A stretch of 64,000 nucleotides of DNA from Nissolia schottii (Eukaryota > Streptophyta > Magnoliopsida > Fabales > Fabaceae), in NCBI GenBank assembly GCA_003254905.1, contig QANU01100881.1, positions 62,001 to 126,000 on the forward strand. Reading direction: 5' to 3'. The position numbers and the translations under genes are program-made. Positions 25,801-37,551 of the stretch are shown here, one piece after another (within the stretch, counting starts at the first letter, position 1; each line of letters opens with the position of its first letter). A model generated the notes under the pieces. It had not been told where the DNA came from. It worked only from the letters and a program-made list of their open reading frames with translations, and made no database searches.

Positions 25801-28800
25801 CAGCTAACAAGTGAAAACTGTTATAGGTTCCTGGGATTTTGGGTTGGTGATAGTTCATGAAAGCCATGTGTGGACCTCCCACCTGCTTTCACTGTTAATG
25901 TTATAATCTTTCATTGTTTCCTTTTGAATGTTTCGATTTTGTTTGAGGATCTCAAGCACCTTCCTTGCAGGATGATGACGACGATGATTGGTTTCCTGAG
26001 GACATATTTGAGGCATTTAAGGAACTGAGAAAGCGAAAAGTGTTTGATGTATCAGACATGTATACCATAGCAGATGCTTGGGGATGGACATGGGAGAGAG
26101 AACTGAAGAACAGACCTCCTCGTAGATGGTCACAGGAATGGGAAGTTGAGTTGGCAATACAAGTTATGCAGAAGGCAAGTATCTGAAACTTTTCTTCTGT
26201 TGCTGACACTGTTAGTAGTATAGTTAATGAGTAGTTATGTTGTGTTTGGGCTTAGTTAGAGGGATTACAGACTATAAATAAGCAGAAGAAGGGATTAGTG
26301 AGGGTGTCTTGTCATTTGAAGATTAGTCATTTAGAGAGTCAAGGAGGTCAAACTATTCCTTGAGAGTATGTAATAGTGTCTTCAGCAATTTTAGGGTTAT
26401 TGGCACATTGCCTTGAATCCTATAGCAATAATATCAGCGTTGGTCTCTTACCATAATGGGTGAAGCCCCAAGCCAAAAGAAAAGGGAGTTTCTGGCGATT
26501 CAGTTCAGGAACAAATAGACAATTATTCTGGGCTGTTTCTAAGAAGAGTTATTGACATAATTATGGCTTGTATTGTTCTGGGCCCAAATAAAGACAATAA
26601 TTGCAACTCCTTAGACTTCAAGCAAGGGACCCTGGAGGAAGTTATTTGTAATTGTTTAGTAATAAATCCTTGTACTCCCACCTTGAGGACAAGGTCCTCT
26701 TAGATACGAGTAAGTTACATATTGTGTAGTTAGAAGAGTTAGTTACTTGTTGTAGCGAATATAAATAACGTGAGGAAGGGATTAGAAGGGGTCTTTTTCA
26801 ATTGTTATAGTCTTTGGGAGAGTTAGAGATCCACTCTCGAATTAGGGTTCTCAGTTGTATGCAATTACATCGATGTGGGAATCTAGAGCCACCGCCCAGG
26901 GTTCCTAGAGGAATAATATAATTTTCTTATTCCTTCTTCTCTCTCTGATCAGCAGTCCCAACAGTTAAAAGCTTGTTTCTCTTTGGATTGGTTTGATATG
27001 GTTAGATGACTTGGTTTTGCATAGATATAGATCAGAATGAAGGCTTCTTTATGTTACAAAAGGAAAAATGCCCTTCATAACTCTAGTTGAGAGTGAAACT
27101 GATAGTAATCATGGGAGAACCATACCACAAAAGCTAGCTATTGTAGTTGGAGAGGCCAAAGCCATGTAAACCCCATACTAAATTCCATATTTCCAATGTG
27201 GGACTCAAGTCACATACCTTGCAATCGAATCCTAATATTTCACCATGCTCTGCAGCCTTTGACGCTCACGCGGGTTGGCGGTGCACTTGCTCTTGTTGAC
27301 TTGATGAACATTGCAATGCTGGTGCCACCACCCATGTCGCTCAACTGCAGCTGAGAGACATGCTGGAAGGACCGGATACTAACTGTTAAACCCGGTATCA
27401 CACATTAGCAAAAAGGAAGAAACCTTTGTATATTATCAGGGAAGCTGAAATTCCAGTGGGTAAATTCAACTTCAGAAGCTTGTAAAGCTTGCAACAGTAT
27501 GAAACAAGTATGGAATTAAATTTAAAAAAACCCAGTACCCTCCTAATTCCGTTCATTTTCTGCATGCTTCTCTCTCCTCCTCCCACTACACATAAAAAAC
27601 ACTATTCCCTCCCAAAGCTGACAGAATCTTTACACTCTCTTCTAGTCTGCAAAACTAACTCTCCTTTTGTCCTCATTCTTTCCCTGCATCTGAACCAGGC
27701 CCGATTTTTTTCTTTCTTATACAGACTAGTTGTATAAACTTTAGTGGCAGCCTTTGAACAAACAAAAAAAAAGAAAACTGTAGTGGCAGTAGCCTTGGGG
27801 TCTCTATGAGAAACCTTATCCAAAATGATGCCTTTGACCCCAAAAAAAATAAAATGGAGAATTATAATTTAAAATGGAAAGAAGTGAAGCTAAGGAGGAC
27901 ATGTGTCACTCTTTAAGGAGAGTAGACAAACAAATAAGTCATTATCAAGAGAATGTACTTTAATTTAATAGGTAGGACTGGATTTGTTTTATTTTATTTT
28001 TCCAATTCTTAACATAGTTAACTGGAACATGCTTGTTGGCAGTCTCTTTTATGACAATTTTTTTACTTTTTTCAACTTTTACAATGACACATGAGATCAG
28101 TTACTCATTTCCTTCAGTTGTTCGATTTGTTGGTTTAAATGGACTGGTCATTCCTTTTTTGGGGTATTAAACATTCTTGGTGTGTCACTTATGGATTTAT
28201 AACCCTTGAGTATTGATATTTATTTATTTATGTGATTTTAAGAAGGAAGAAGAATAGGTTGATGTCTACATATCTGCTTGTAGATTTCCTGTTCAAGCAT
28301 AATGCAATATTTGATTCAATTTTGAAATTTGGCTTATAATGTACTGCCACAGAATGGAGATATAATCATCATCCTTTTAAATATTGCTTAGACTCAAGTT
28401 GGCATTGTTTAAAGTTAAAAACCTTCCTCTGATTTTTGTTGCTAACACTTTCTGTAAATTGTTGATTAGCAAAGTTACTTTGTTCTTCTTAGATATATTT
28501 AACCTAAAGTATTCGTGTTCAATATATTCTCTTTGCTGAATGAGATTGTGGGCTGGCTGATACAGATCATAGAATTGGGAGGGACACCCACTATAGGAGA
28601 TTGTGCCATAATCTTGCGTGCAGCTATAAGGGCGCCTCTACCTTCAGCTTTCTTGACGATTTTGCAGACAACTCATAGTCTTGGTTATAAGTTTGGGAGG
28701 TAACTTTATTTTCTTTATGCAACTAGATTCTTTGTAATTCCAGACTGGGTTATGAAACCCAGCCAACAAAATTTTTGGCATGTTAGTGTTATGTGCTTCT

Positions 28801-30238
28801 CTGAAATGTTATTGACCAGTAAAGAAAAGCTTTACACTAGGATTTCCAAGAGAAGAATTGTCTTGCTAAAGTTTGGCACTTGGAAGTTAACCAATCTATG
28901 ATATACCACTGTTGGTAATAAATAAAGGAATGAGTCTGTTAAACCCTCGGTAAAATAAACGTCATTTTTGTCCCCTTCCATTTTTGTCCAGTATGTGATA
29001 ATGGTCCTTATGGAACGGAGTGTTGGGCATTAAAAAGCCAACATGAAAATAAACTCCATGTTGCAGAAATAAGGATGTTGCGTTGGATGAGTGGGCACAC
29101 TAGACAAGATAGGATTAGAATGAATGCATTAGAAAAAAAGTTGGGGTAGCATCTATTGTGGAAAAGACGGTAGTTCTTGCCTTAGGTGGTGTGGGCATGT
29201 GAGGAGAAGACCTAAAGAAGCATCGATAACGGGTAGCGACGCGTAGTTCTTAGAGGTAGAGGGAGAACTAGAAAAACCGTAGAGGAAACTATTAGAAGAG
29301 ATTTAAAGGTTAATGGCTTGAATGCAAATGTGGTCCAAGACAGAAAGACAGAACACTATGGCGTCGCTTGATCCATGTAGCCGACCCCACATAGTGTGAC
29401 AAAGGGTAGATCAGATAACGGGAAGCTTAGTTCTTAGAGATAAAGGGAGACCTAGAAAAATCATAGAGGAAACTATTAGAAGAGATTTAGAGATTAATGG
29501 CTTGAATGCAAACGTGGTCCAAGACAGAAAAACAGAACACTATGGTGTCGCTTGATCCATGTAGCCGACCCCACATAGTGCGACAAAGCTTAGTTGTTAT
29601 TGTTGTTGTAGTATGTGATAATGACCCTAATACATTAATGATATACATCAAATTCATTTGGATTTCCTGTTCTGCTTAAATATGTGTAAGTTGACTAATT
29701 TGCTGTTCCTTTTGAGCATAATGCACAATGGACCTTTTGTGCACTTCAAATTCACTTTTATTTGTATCGAATAAGTTAGGGCTCATATAATTCCACGTTG
29801 GATCTAATAAGGACATAATTTAATGTTCTTTTACTGCTTAGTTAAAGAATGAATTGAATTTAAGTACTGTGCTGTTAGGTTTTTTGAATTCCTAGCATTG
29901 AAGGTATACCTTGTTGACTTGGTTGGATTAGATTATGCAGTCCTGATCACTATGATTGAGAACTTCAAAATGAGACAACCTTGGGTTGTCTGCTGTCCCT
30001 TATCTGTTGCTTTTCACCTCATCGATTCCCTTTTTTACACTCATTTTGCAGACCCCTCTATGATGAGATCATCTCTCTCTGCCTTGATCTTGGGGAACTA
30101 GATGCAGCTGTTGCAATAGTTGCAGACTTGGAGACAACGGGAATCTTGGTTTCAGACCAGACATTGGACAGGGTCATTGCTGCTAAACAGCAGATTGACA
30201 ATACTTCCAATGGTGATACCACAGATGCAAGATTCTAA
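19879..30238 (+). CDS. PTAC3: Plastid transcriptionally active chromosome protein 3 (PPR-like, SAP domain)
   Basis: Thirteen exons join in frame: 19879-20244, 20340-20511, 20769-20986, 21310-21370, 21664-21736, 22154-22231, 23342-23499, 23910-24078, 24658-25123, 25221-25637, 25971-26174, 28566-28699, 30052-30238, giving 900 residues. An N-terminal arginine/serine-rich stretch (about 1-35, up to VTVRAAV) looks like a chloroplast transit peptide. Helical PPR-like repeats cover roughly 80-370. A SAP DNA-binding motif (SELKEELEAQGLPTDGTRNV) lies at about 535-565, followed by RGRPLWVPP, a run of glutamates, and a long Asp/Glu-rich region at about 615-680. The conserved C-terminus includes WFPEDIFEAFKELRKRKVFD and PLYDEIISLCLDLGELDAA. 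PTAC3 is a component of the plastid-encoded RNA polymerase complex needed for chloroplast transcription. The intron after 26174 starts with GC, not GT. An alternative donor at 25139 would add five residues. Confidence 0.93.
26175..28565. other. Large PTAC3 intron with retroelement debris
   Basis: This 2.4-kb intron begins GCAAGT and ends CAG. Inside, about 26209-26960 reads like a decayed LTR retrotransposon: two LTR-like segments share phrases such as 'ggattag...aggg..gtct', and the phrase 'ccttgaggacaagg' at about 26681 resembles plant retroelement sequence just before a 3' LTR. The stretch around 27130-27300 ('ccaatgtgggactcaagtc') resembles other dispersed plant repeats. Assignments inside the intron are tentative. 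Confidence 0.4.
29004..29609 (+). mobile_element. 5'-truncated RTE-type LINE in a PTAC3 intron
   Basis: The insert begins in the frame of a plant LINE C-terminus (LYGTECWALKSQHENKLHVA, then MRMLRWMSGHTRQDRIR) and continues, with breaks, to the usual end (RLIHVADPT-like, 'ccatgtagccgaccccaca'). It ends in a TTG-rich tail (ttgttattgttgttgt). It is flanked by a perfect 14-bp duplication, agtatgtgataatg, at 28990-29003 and 29610-29623, proving retrotransposition. The last 150-170 bp are duplicated in tandem (about 29252-29399 and 29410-29585). Confidence 0.85.
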
Positions 30239-32300
30239 ACTATACCTTCATGTTGTACTGTAGCATTGGAAGAGCTAGCTCTGTGGTTTTGATTCAATAT
30301 CATCATTGCACTCTTCTGAAAATTTTGAGCTGAGCCTAATGTACAGTATCATGCCCTTCGATTAACCAAGTCTGTACAATAGTTATACTGCTTGTGCTGG
30401 TCTCCCTAGTTTTTCCTTCGAAAGTTTTATCTAGGGCCTCTACAATCTATTAGAAAAGCTTGCTTGGGCAATGCTTAGATTTAAAGCAACTAAGGAAGGT
30501 AAGTTTAATTACTGTTCTAAGAGCGTGGTTTAAAAATGAAGTGACTGAGGGCCAGGAAGGTTCCAAGGGCAATGCTTTTTCTTTTCACACTAAACAAGCT
30601 ATTGAAATTTGAAACATTAATGCTGTCCACTAGAAAAGCCTGAGATATCTTGGTGAATAATAATAATGTAATGTTGATACCTGGTCTACTTCACTGACTG
30701 GCTAACATATAATTCTTAATAGCATTGACTAGAAAATAATGACATGTATTGGACTGAGTTTAATTATAGTTTAGTTACACAAAAGAGCGTTGAAGTGGAG
30801 TGCTTTCCAGTGGACGTACAGAAATTACCCACCTGCTCAGCTCAGCCTTGCAAGTCCAAATTGCTCAACGCAGAGTAGCAGTTACTCTTGTATTCTGTGT
30901 CCGGCTTTGGTTTTCCTACAAGACTGGTTGAAGACTGTCATGGCTGTGCCCCGTTGAGGAAGCCTCTGCAGTTGTAACTCTATCACATTCTCGCTGGAGG
31001 TATTTGCCTCAAACAACTTGCACCTTAATTTGTTTATTTAATCTAATTTCTATTTGTAATGAAATTGAAATGTGCTTAATTGAGATCGTTTTACACGTCA
31101 AATGTGCTTCTATATTTTCTTTCTTTGAAATGTTTAGTAGTCAAATAATGAGTGAAACAAACTGCTCGTCTATGACTTTTGGCATCTAATTTGGCGTTGA
31201 AGGTACCAAAATTAAGCACTGCATGAACTTGAGGCTTTTGTTTCCATCTATGCTTGTTCTGATGTGTGTATCTGTTGCTCCCTAACTATAAAGGATGAGC
31301 AACCAGAAGCACTAGGACCTGGACCTGGAATGTGGGTGTAGGATCTGAAAGGTGCAACAAGAGCAATGATCCTCTAAAGTGAAATCACTCACTTTAGAAG
31401 GTAAAATGAGAGATCTTACTATTGAATCAATAAAGTAAGATGTGTCTCATTTTTTACTTTATTGATCAATAAAGTTAGATGAATCCCCTAAAGTGTGAGA
31501 TTCATTTTAGAAGCTCTTTTTTGGTGCAACAAATAGTCCAGTAGGCAATTCTGTTTCTTTTTCCATTATTCTTCTATGTATATGTTATGAATTTTTGCTG
31601 TGACTGCACCAACAATTTCGTCTTTGCTTCAAACTTTCTGAGACTCATACACTAATTGTCATCCTCCTTTCACGGAGTATATTAATGTTTTTGCTTATCA
31701 ACTACCTCTATCAGAGGATACAGCTTTCAACCAGCTGGTATGCTGCCCTTGGAACATTTTTCTTTTAGAAGATATGACTTGTCTCTGACAGTGGATAACA
31801 ATGGCAAATACGTAAATAAATACAGAATGCCCTTACACAAGAGGGCAAATTGTGTAAGTCAAAGCTAAATTTCCCCTTTTATCAAGTTGAAGTCAGATAC
31901 TGGACATAAGGTAGCACTTTCTTTTTGCTAAACGAAGAGATCTTGTTAAAAGGTAGACTTTCTTTGTATAAACAATACATATAAGCGGTAGTAAGTACAG
32001 TGTGTATATTAAGGTTAATGATTCATGAGCTCTAGTTTCTATTTAGTGGAGTGATCCTGCTTGCCATTATGATCATAACTGCGAACAGTAGACTACTTGA
32101 AATATGTTAGAGAACTCCACTTAAACTCATGAGAAATTAAGTGATGATCGTGTGCCATTATATTTCTACTTTTATGTTAGTAACTTTCAATGAAATGAAG
32201 ATCCAATTTGAATTTCATGCCGAGCAACTGGACGAGGGGTTGTAAAAAGGAAACAAGAACAATGTTTTGATTGGAGCGTGCAGACCAACTTATCTTAGAC
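30239..32300. other. Intergenic downstream of PTAC3
   Basis: Includes the PTAC3 3' UTR. About 31365-31500 has imperfect inverted phrases (actttattga/tcaataaagt, cactttag/ctaaagtg) suggesting a very small MITE. No gene is supported. Confidence 0.45.
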
Positions 32301-32309
32301 TGTGTTTGT

Positions 32310-33110
32310 TTAGCGAGATATGACAGAAATACTGAGATATAGAAATCATGTTTGTTTATTGAGATAGGTTCTAAAATTTGTATCTTGGGACAAATTTTGT
32401 TTGTATTTTCTGTACCTCTATTTTTTTGGGACACAGGAACAAGATACGGGGATAGAAATTCATTAATATTTTTCTTCCCATTTTAGCCTTGTCGGATTTT
32501 GTTTACCACCATGGCCAACGATGACACTACACCACCACACCACCACCGTACCACCCAACCTCAATGCCTGCCAAACACATCGCCACTGCCTGCATCTTCA
32601 CACTGTTGCTGCCTCCATCTTCAACCTCTACTCCCTCGCTGCCATCTTCTACATCATCTCCTTCCTCGGCTCCTACCACCAATCCCCCACATCCAAATCT
32701 CTCACCTCCATCAACACCCTCACCACATGCAACCAAATCCCTCGTTGTGCAGATTTAGATTTGTTATGATGACGACAAGTTCAAGTTCCCCGGTGGCAGC
32801 ACCATGTTCCTTGATAGTGCTGACAAGTACATCGACGATTGCGGGCTTGAGAGGGCAGTGGAGGTGTTTGGGGTTTTGGCGAACTGCAAGGAAGGGAGGG
32901 AGCATATAGAGAGTTGATGATTGGGGTGGAATTGGAAAATGGGAGTGAAAGGGTATTTGAGGTCATTTGTACTGTATTCTATGAAACCAAACAAGTTACA
33001 CATACAAAAAGAGCGTCTTGTACATTATCACTAAACACAATACAAGACTGACCTGTCGTAAGATTTTTTCTGTCTTTATCTTCCTGTCCCTGTATTTTTG
33101 TCTTAAAGAG
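32310..33110. mobile_element. MITE-like repeat carrying a possible gene fragment
   Basis: The outer parts (about 32310-32490 and 32955-33110) share words with a second copy at 55295-55690: 'tttgtttagcgaga', 'gggacacag.aacaagacacgggga' and 'accaaacaag'. Between them lies an unrelated block (about 32500-32925) with different composition. Part of it reads, on the + strand, FKFPGGSTMFLDSADKYIDD then LERAVEVFGVLANCKEGREH, which resembles the armadillo region of plant U-box proteins. Boundaries are approximate and no target duplication was confirmed. Confidence 0.5.
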
Positions 33111-34127
33111 CAAATTGGTCTTGGCATTAAAAAAATAAATAATTCACAAATTACTCTTTAGAATTTTAATTTGTTCTCTCAAAAAGTAGTTTATGTCTTT
33201 CTCTCACAGATCAAAACTTCCTCTTCTCTCATCCACATGGTTGCAACACTCCACTTCATGAGCTCCAACGCTGCTTTCACGTCCTTTACCGGTGCCACTC
33301 TCGCATCACCCAAGATGCCCTTCGTCGTTCGGCGTTGTCTCCCCTGCTTGAGACACCAGTGGTCAGAGCACGCAGGGGTGACGCCAACATCGACTCTGAC
33401 GTCCTCTCCTCCCTCCTTTCATTGCTACCGGCCCTAGGAAGGCCCTTTCGCCGACAAGTCCATCCATGCCCCTCAATTCGCCTTCTCACGATGCGTTAGG
33501 GGCCCAAAATGTTCTCTTAATTGAAGTTATCTGATGGGCTAAGAGACGCTGTCTAGGGATTAGGTTTTATGAATCTTTTGGTAGCATGTGAGGTTGAGTG
33601 TTGCATCACCGTCTATTCTTATATCTAAGAAATAACTAAGTGGTGATCAATTTCTCATTACCACCTAGGTTTCTTTTCCCAAAGTTTCCCTAGGTTTACT
33701 AACAATTCATTAATGGTCAGTTAACAAATAGCATTAAGCATAGAGAAATCAATTCAAAAACACCCACAATTGAATAACAAAGAAATTATAATTAAGAGAA
33801 AGTATTAGGTTTACATCATCCTCCCAATCCAAAGGGAAATTAGTTCATGATATGAAAACTAAATTTAACAATCAACAATGAAAAAATAGGGAAATACATA
33901 GAAGATATGAAGCATTGGAATTGAATCACGAACGAATCAATCTCCCTCCTTAGCGTTCTTAAGACTCCTAGTATGTTCTCTCTCCTTCTCCACCTCGATG
34001 ATGGTAAAAGTCATGAAAAGTCTGAGCAAAATTGGAATGTAACGTAATAATTTGGTATTCTTTTTTTTGACACATTTTAACCGAGGCTTTCACTTGTTTT
34101 GAGCATCCTGTGATCGTGTCTTGCACG
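33111..34127. other. Intergenic, no supported gene
   Basis: Short open frames at 33171-33489 on both strands show no family resemblance. The remainder is AT-rich. Confidence 0.4.
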
Positions 34128-34132
34128 AGATC

Positions 34133-36980
34133 TGTAACAATCCGAGTTTTTCCCTTCACTAAAAATTCTGCTTAATAAATATTTAACAATATATTCAGAA
34201 GGAAAAGATAAGATAAAATAAAATAAAATTCAAGTATTAATTTTATTCCTGTAGTATTAGTCAAAAATAATAAGTTTGCGATCTCGTGGCGTCCGGTGAC
34301 ATTCGGATCGATGTTAGGTTATTCTTAGAATTTAATCACCACTCACAGGAGTCTGTAAAATACATTAATGTGAAAATAAATTCAAGGATATCTCAACAAA
34401 GAATTAAATATTAACAAGAAAAATTAATAGGTCACAATGGTATGTCCGAAATATTTTTAGGACTTCCGTACATAAATAGTTAATGAGCGAACACGACCGA
34501 AAACACACAGAGATAAGTAACACATAGATGGCCAAGGGACCAATATCTCCCCCACGGCCAGCCCTTCACCTGAAGCCACACACACACAAAACACACTCAA
34601 AACTAAACTCATCATCTTCTATGCCATAAGCCATCCAAAGCTCCACCAAAGCTCTTCCATCACCATCACCCTTTGCCTTTCATCACCTTAATTCACTCTT
34701 AAACTCATCAAGAGGGCAAGCAAGTAGCAAGGTTGTGAGTTCTCTTCATTTGGAGGCAAGGACATCAAGCTTCCATAACCTTAAATCTCCATAACCTAAG
34801 TTTTCATCCTTTCTTGGCAAGAAGACTTAGGCAAGCAAGCAAGGGTTAATTTCATCATTCCTCCATCATCAACAAGCTCTTTAGGAAGTGGGTAACTCTA
34901 GTTCCTCACCTCTTTGATGGTGAATGATTGTTATGTGATTATATGTGTATGTGTGTGATTCTTGAATATATGATCATATATTTTAGAAATGATGCTAGGG
35001 CTTAGGAAGATGATTCTGAACGGTCTTGTGACCTGGATTAGATAGGATTATTATGTGTGGAATAGGTGTAAAAACTCAAGCAGGTTCCATGGAAGCAAGG
35101 GGGAAGAAATGGGAGAAATGGTGCATTCGGTTTTCAGTTTCGCCCAGTGACCGCTGAGCGATCCTTTGGCGCCGCTGAGTGGAATGCACTAGAAGTTTTC
35201 AAACGTGAACTCCAGAGCGCTGAGCGGAAGGCGGTTACCGCTGAGCGATCTGAAGTCCACGTGGATAAAGATAAGTCCGAAAAGATATTTTTCTTAAAGG
35301 ATAAAAGTTGGTGGAGATCTTTTAAAAAGTTGTCAGACCGCTGAGCTAGAGGACTCTTACCGCTGAGCGATAAGACTCCTACCGCTGAGCGGACAATAGT
35401 TTCCGCTGAGCGGCTTGAGACCAGAATGTTTATGGAACCCCTTTTGAGGCACATAATCTGATACTTAATGCCATAGCTATGATTGATAATTGAAATGTAT
35501 GAAGTACATGCCGTATGTGAATATGAGAAGAATATGTACTGAATCTGTGAATTACCTGTAGTCTGTGATATAATGTGTAGCATTTCATGCATTCATGCTA
35601 AGCCAAGTTAAAGTATTAGAAGTAATGATGAGATAAGTAAAGATTCTGAAATGAACCATAGGAAACAAGATATAACATGCTGCAGGTACAGAAAAGCCAG
35701 AAATGCTGAATTACAGCTGAACCATGCTGAATAAAAATGCTGAAAAGGCTAAATGCCACATGCTGAAAATTCTGAGACCGTGATCACGAGAGTCAAACCA
35801 TGATCCCACTTCAAGAGGTCAAAGAAGCATCCTGAATGTGGAAGCCCGCCACAGGTGGTATCGATATGGCATACCTGGAGATGTGCGGTTACCACACCTT
35901 TGCATTGTCGAAATGGGGCAAGCTAAGGTGGGGGTACAATATCCGCCCACTGTCGAGGGGTCCCAAGGGGGCACACGGCAGGTGGAAGCCCACCGCAAGA
36001 AGGTCCAACAGGGCCTACACTGAGGGTGCGAGGTTATTCCGTCATACTAATGTCAACAGAGAGCATTATTATAGTGGGAGTAACATATATTCCACAAGAA
36101 GATTTATTCTGTTATGCAGGTTTATTCTGTTATGCATATATACATTCTGTTGGGCATGATTCTCAAGCATGTTTACTCTGTTATGTCTGAATATCTGGAA
36201 TATATAATGCTGTTGTTATGTCATTACCGTTAAGAGAACACTCGAGACGGCTATGTAGGTACACGTACTGTTAACAAGCACGAGAACGTAGTAAGCAAGA
36301 GTAGTTCCCATATCACATAGTAATGTAGATAAAGCCGTTCAGAACTTAGGCCAGATAAAAATCAGTAGGATGTTTAGTATGCATGTTCACTTAGAAATCT
36401 CTGAGCGGCCTGAAGTCCGACCTAATATGAGACGAGACTCAGGAACTAAAGTTATTTCCACTGAGAACCTACCATTCTCATTCCTACTGCCTTATGACTT
36501 CAGGTACTGATGATGAGTCCTACTTTGAGGATGCTGACGAGCCGCCAACTGAGCCATGAGCGGCCATGACAGGAGATGGATTGAGAGATGGCTAGATGCC
36601 AGGATTTTTGCCAAGGGCATAGCCCTTGTATTTTGATATTATGTATTCCGGATCATGTAGTCGATATTTTGGTTTATGTACATGCGATGTATCTCTTACT
36701 TATTGTATATACAACTATGTGACTGCTATAATGGACCAGTGGATGTACTGGATGCTTTATTACTATACTATTATACGCTTTGTTATATTTGTTTCTTTTC
36801 AACGCATGGCTCTATTTTAGTAATTATTCAATGTAAATGAAAAGTTTAAAATGGGTCCCTATTTTCTTAAGCAACTATTTTCGAAAGGTAATAAAGGACT
36901 AAGGTATTCCGACCAGGTAGAAAATAACCTAGTGAGCTTTGTTTACTACGTACAGGTAAACAATTAGCTAGGATGTTTCA
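34133..36980 (+). mobile_element. Solo LTR, family A, 2.85 kb
   Basis: It starts TGTAACAATCC and ends GGATGTTTCA. The flanks are a perfect 5-bp target duplication, agatc, at 34128-34132 and 36981-36985. There is no internal coding sequence or second LTR, so this is a solo LTR left by recombination. It shares its start and end and many internal phrases (aagtgggtaac, cacgagaac.tag, 'gtgagc.ttg.ttactac') with the solo LTR at 52073-54745. The length suggests a gypsy-type family. A small word array (CCGCTGAGCGG) lies inside at 35151-35413. Open frames inside are not genes. Confidence 0.85.
35151..35413. repeat. Array of near-palindromic word CCGCTGAGCGG
   Basis: Copies or close variants at 35151, 35172, 35217, 35238, 35338, 35360, 35382 and 35403, irregularly spaced by about 21 bp or multiples. 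Only the central base breaks the palindrome. The array lies within the solo LTR. Confidence 0.85.
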
Positions 36981-36991
36981 AGATCCATTGT

Positions 36992-37212
36992 GTCTCGCAG
37001 GAGACACCCTTACTGAATCTTGATATTCACTCCTTGTTTAGCATGTCTCGCGCGAGACGTATATATGTCTCGCGCGAGACACCCTTCAGTGTTCCAATCT
37101 TTGCTTTCTGTTTCCTATGTCTTGCGCGAGACGCCTTCCAAGACTCCAATCTTTGCTCTATTTACTATGTCTCGTGCGAGATAAATGATGCTCCTTAGGT
37201 CTCGCGCCAAAT
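36992..37212. repeat. Array of palindrome GTCTCGCGCGAGAC upstream of SDH4
   Basis: Perfect copies at 37045-37058 and 37067-37080; near copies at 36992-37005, 37119-37132 and 37169-37182; and a half copy near 37199. The spacers between later copies are alike (ccaatctttgct), giving a period of about 50 bp. It lies immediately after the solo LTR and ends 340 bp before the SDH4 start codon. Confidence 0.85.
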
Positions 37213-37551
37213 GCTTTTTTGACTTACATTTTGACTCATTTTTTTGAATTTCAAACCTTAAAACACTTAAACACACATCAAACATAACAGAGATAAAAAA
37301 TCAATTAAATCCCACTTGAATCGAACTCTCTTAAGTTTTAATTTACCCTAACTAAAAGCTACAAAATTTTTTTTTAAAAAAATCAACTCTGGTTAGAGAG
37401 TTATCAACCACCCTGAACAAACCAATAGAGTTACCCTGCACCCAATCCACGCAAAGTTAAATCAGCCTTCACCATTACATTACTCTTTCCTCCACCTTCC
37501 CCAGTCCCCAACCCCCCACCCAGCCAGCAGCGAGAAAGACAACAAAAAAAG
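37213..37551 (+). promoter_or_regulatory. Probable SDH4 promoter and leader
   Basis: AT-rich sequence followed by a C-rich leader (about 37435-37530) directly before the ATG. No distinct TATA box is called. Confidence 0.4.
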
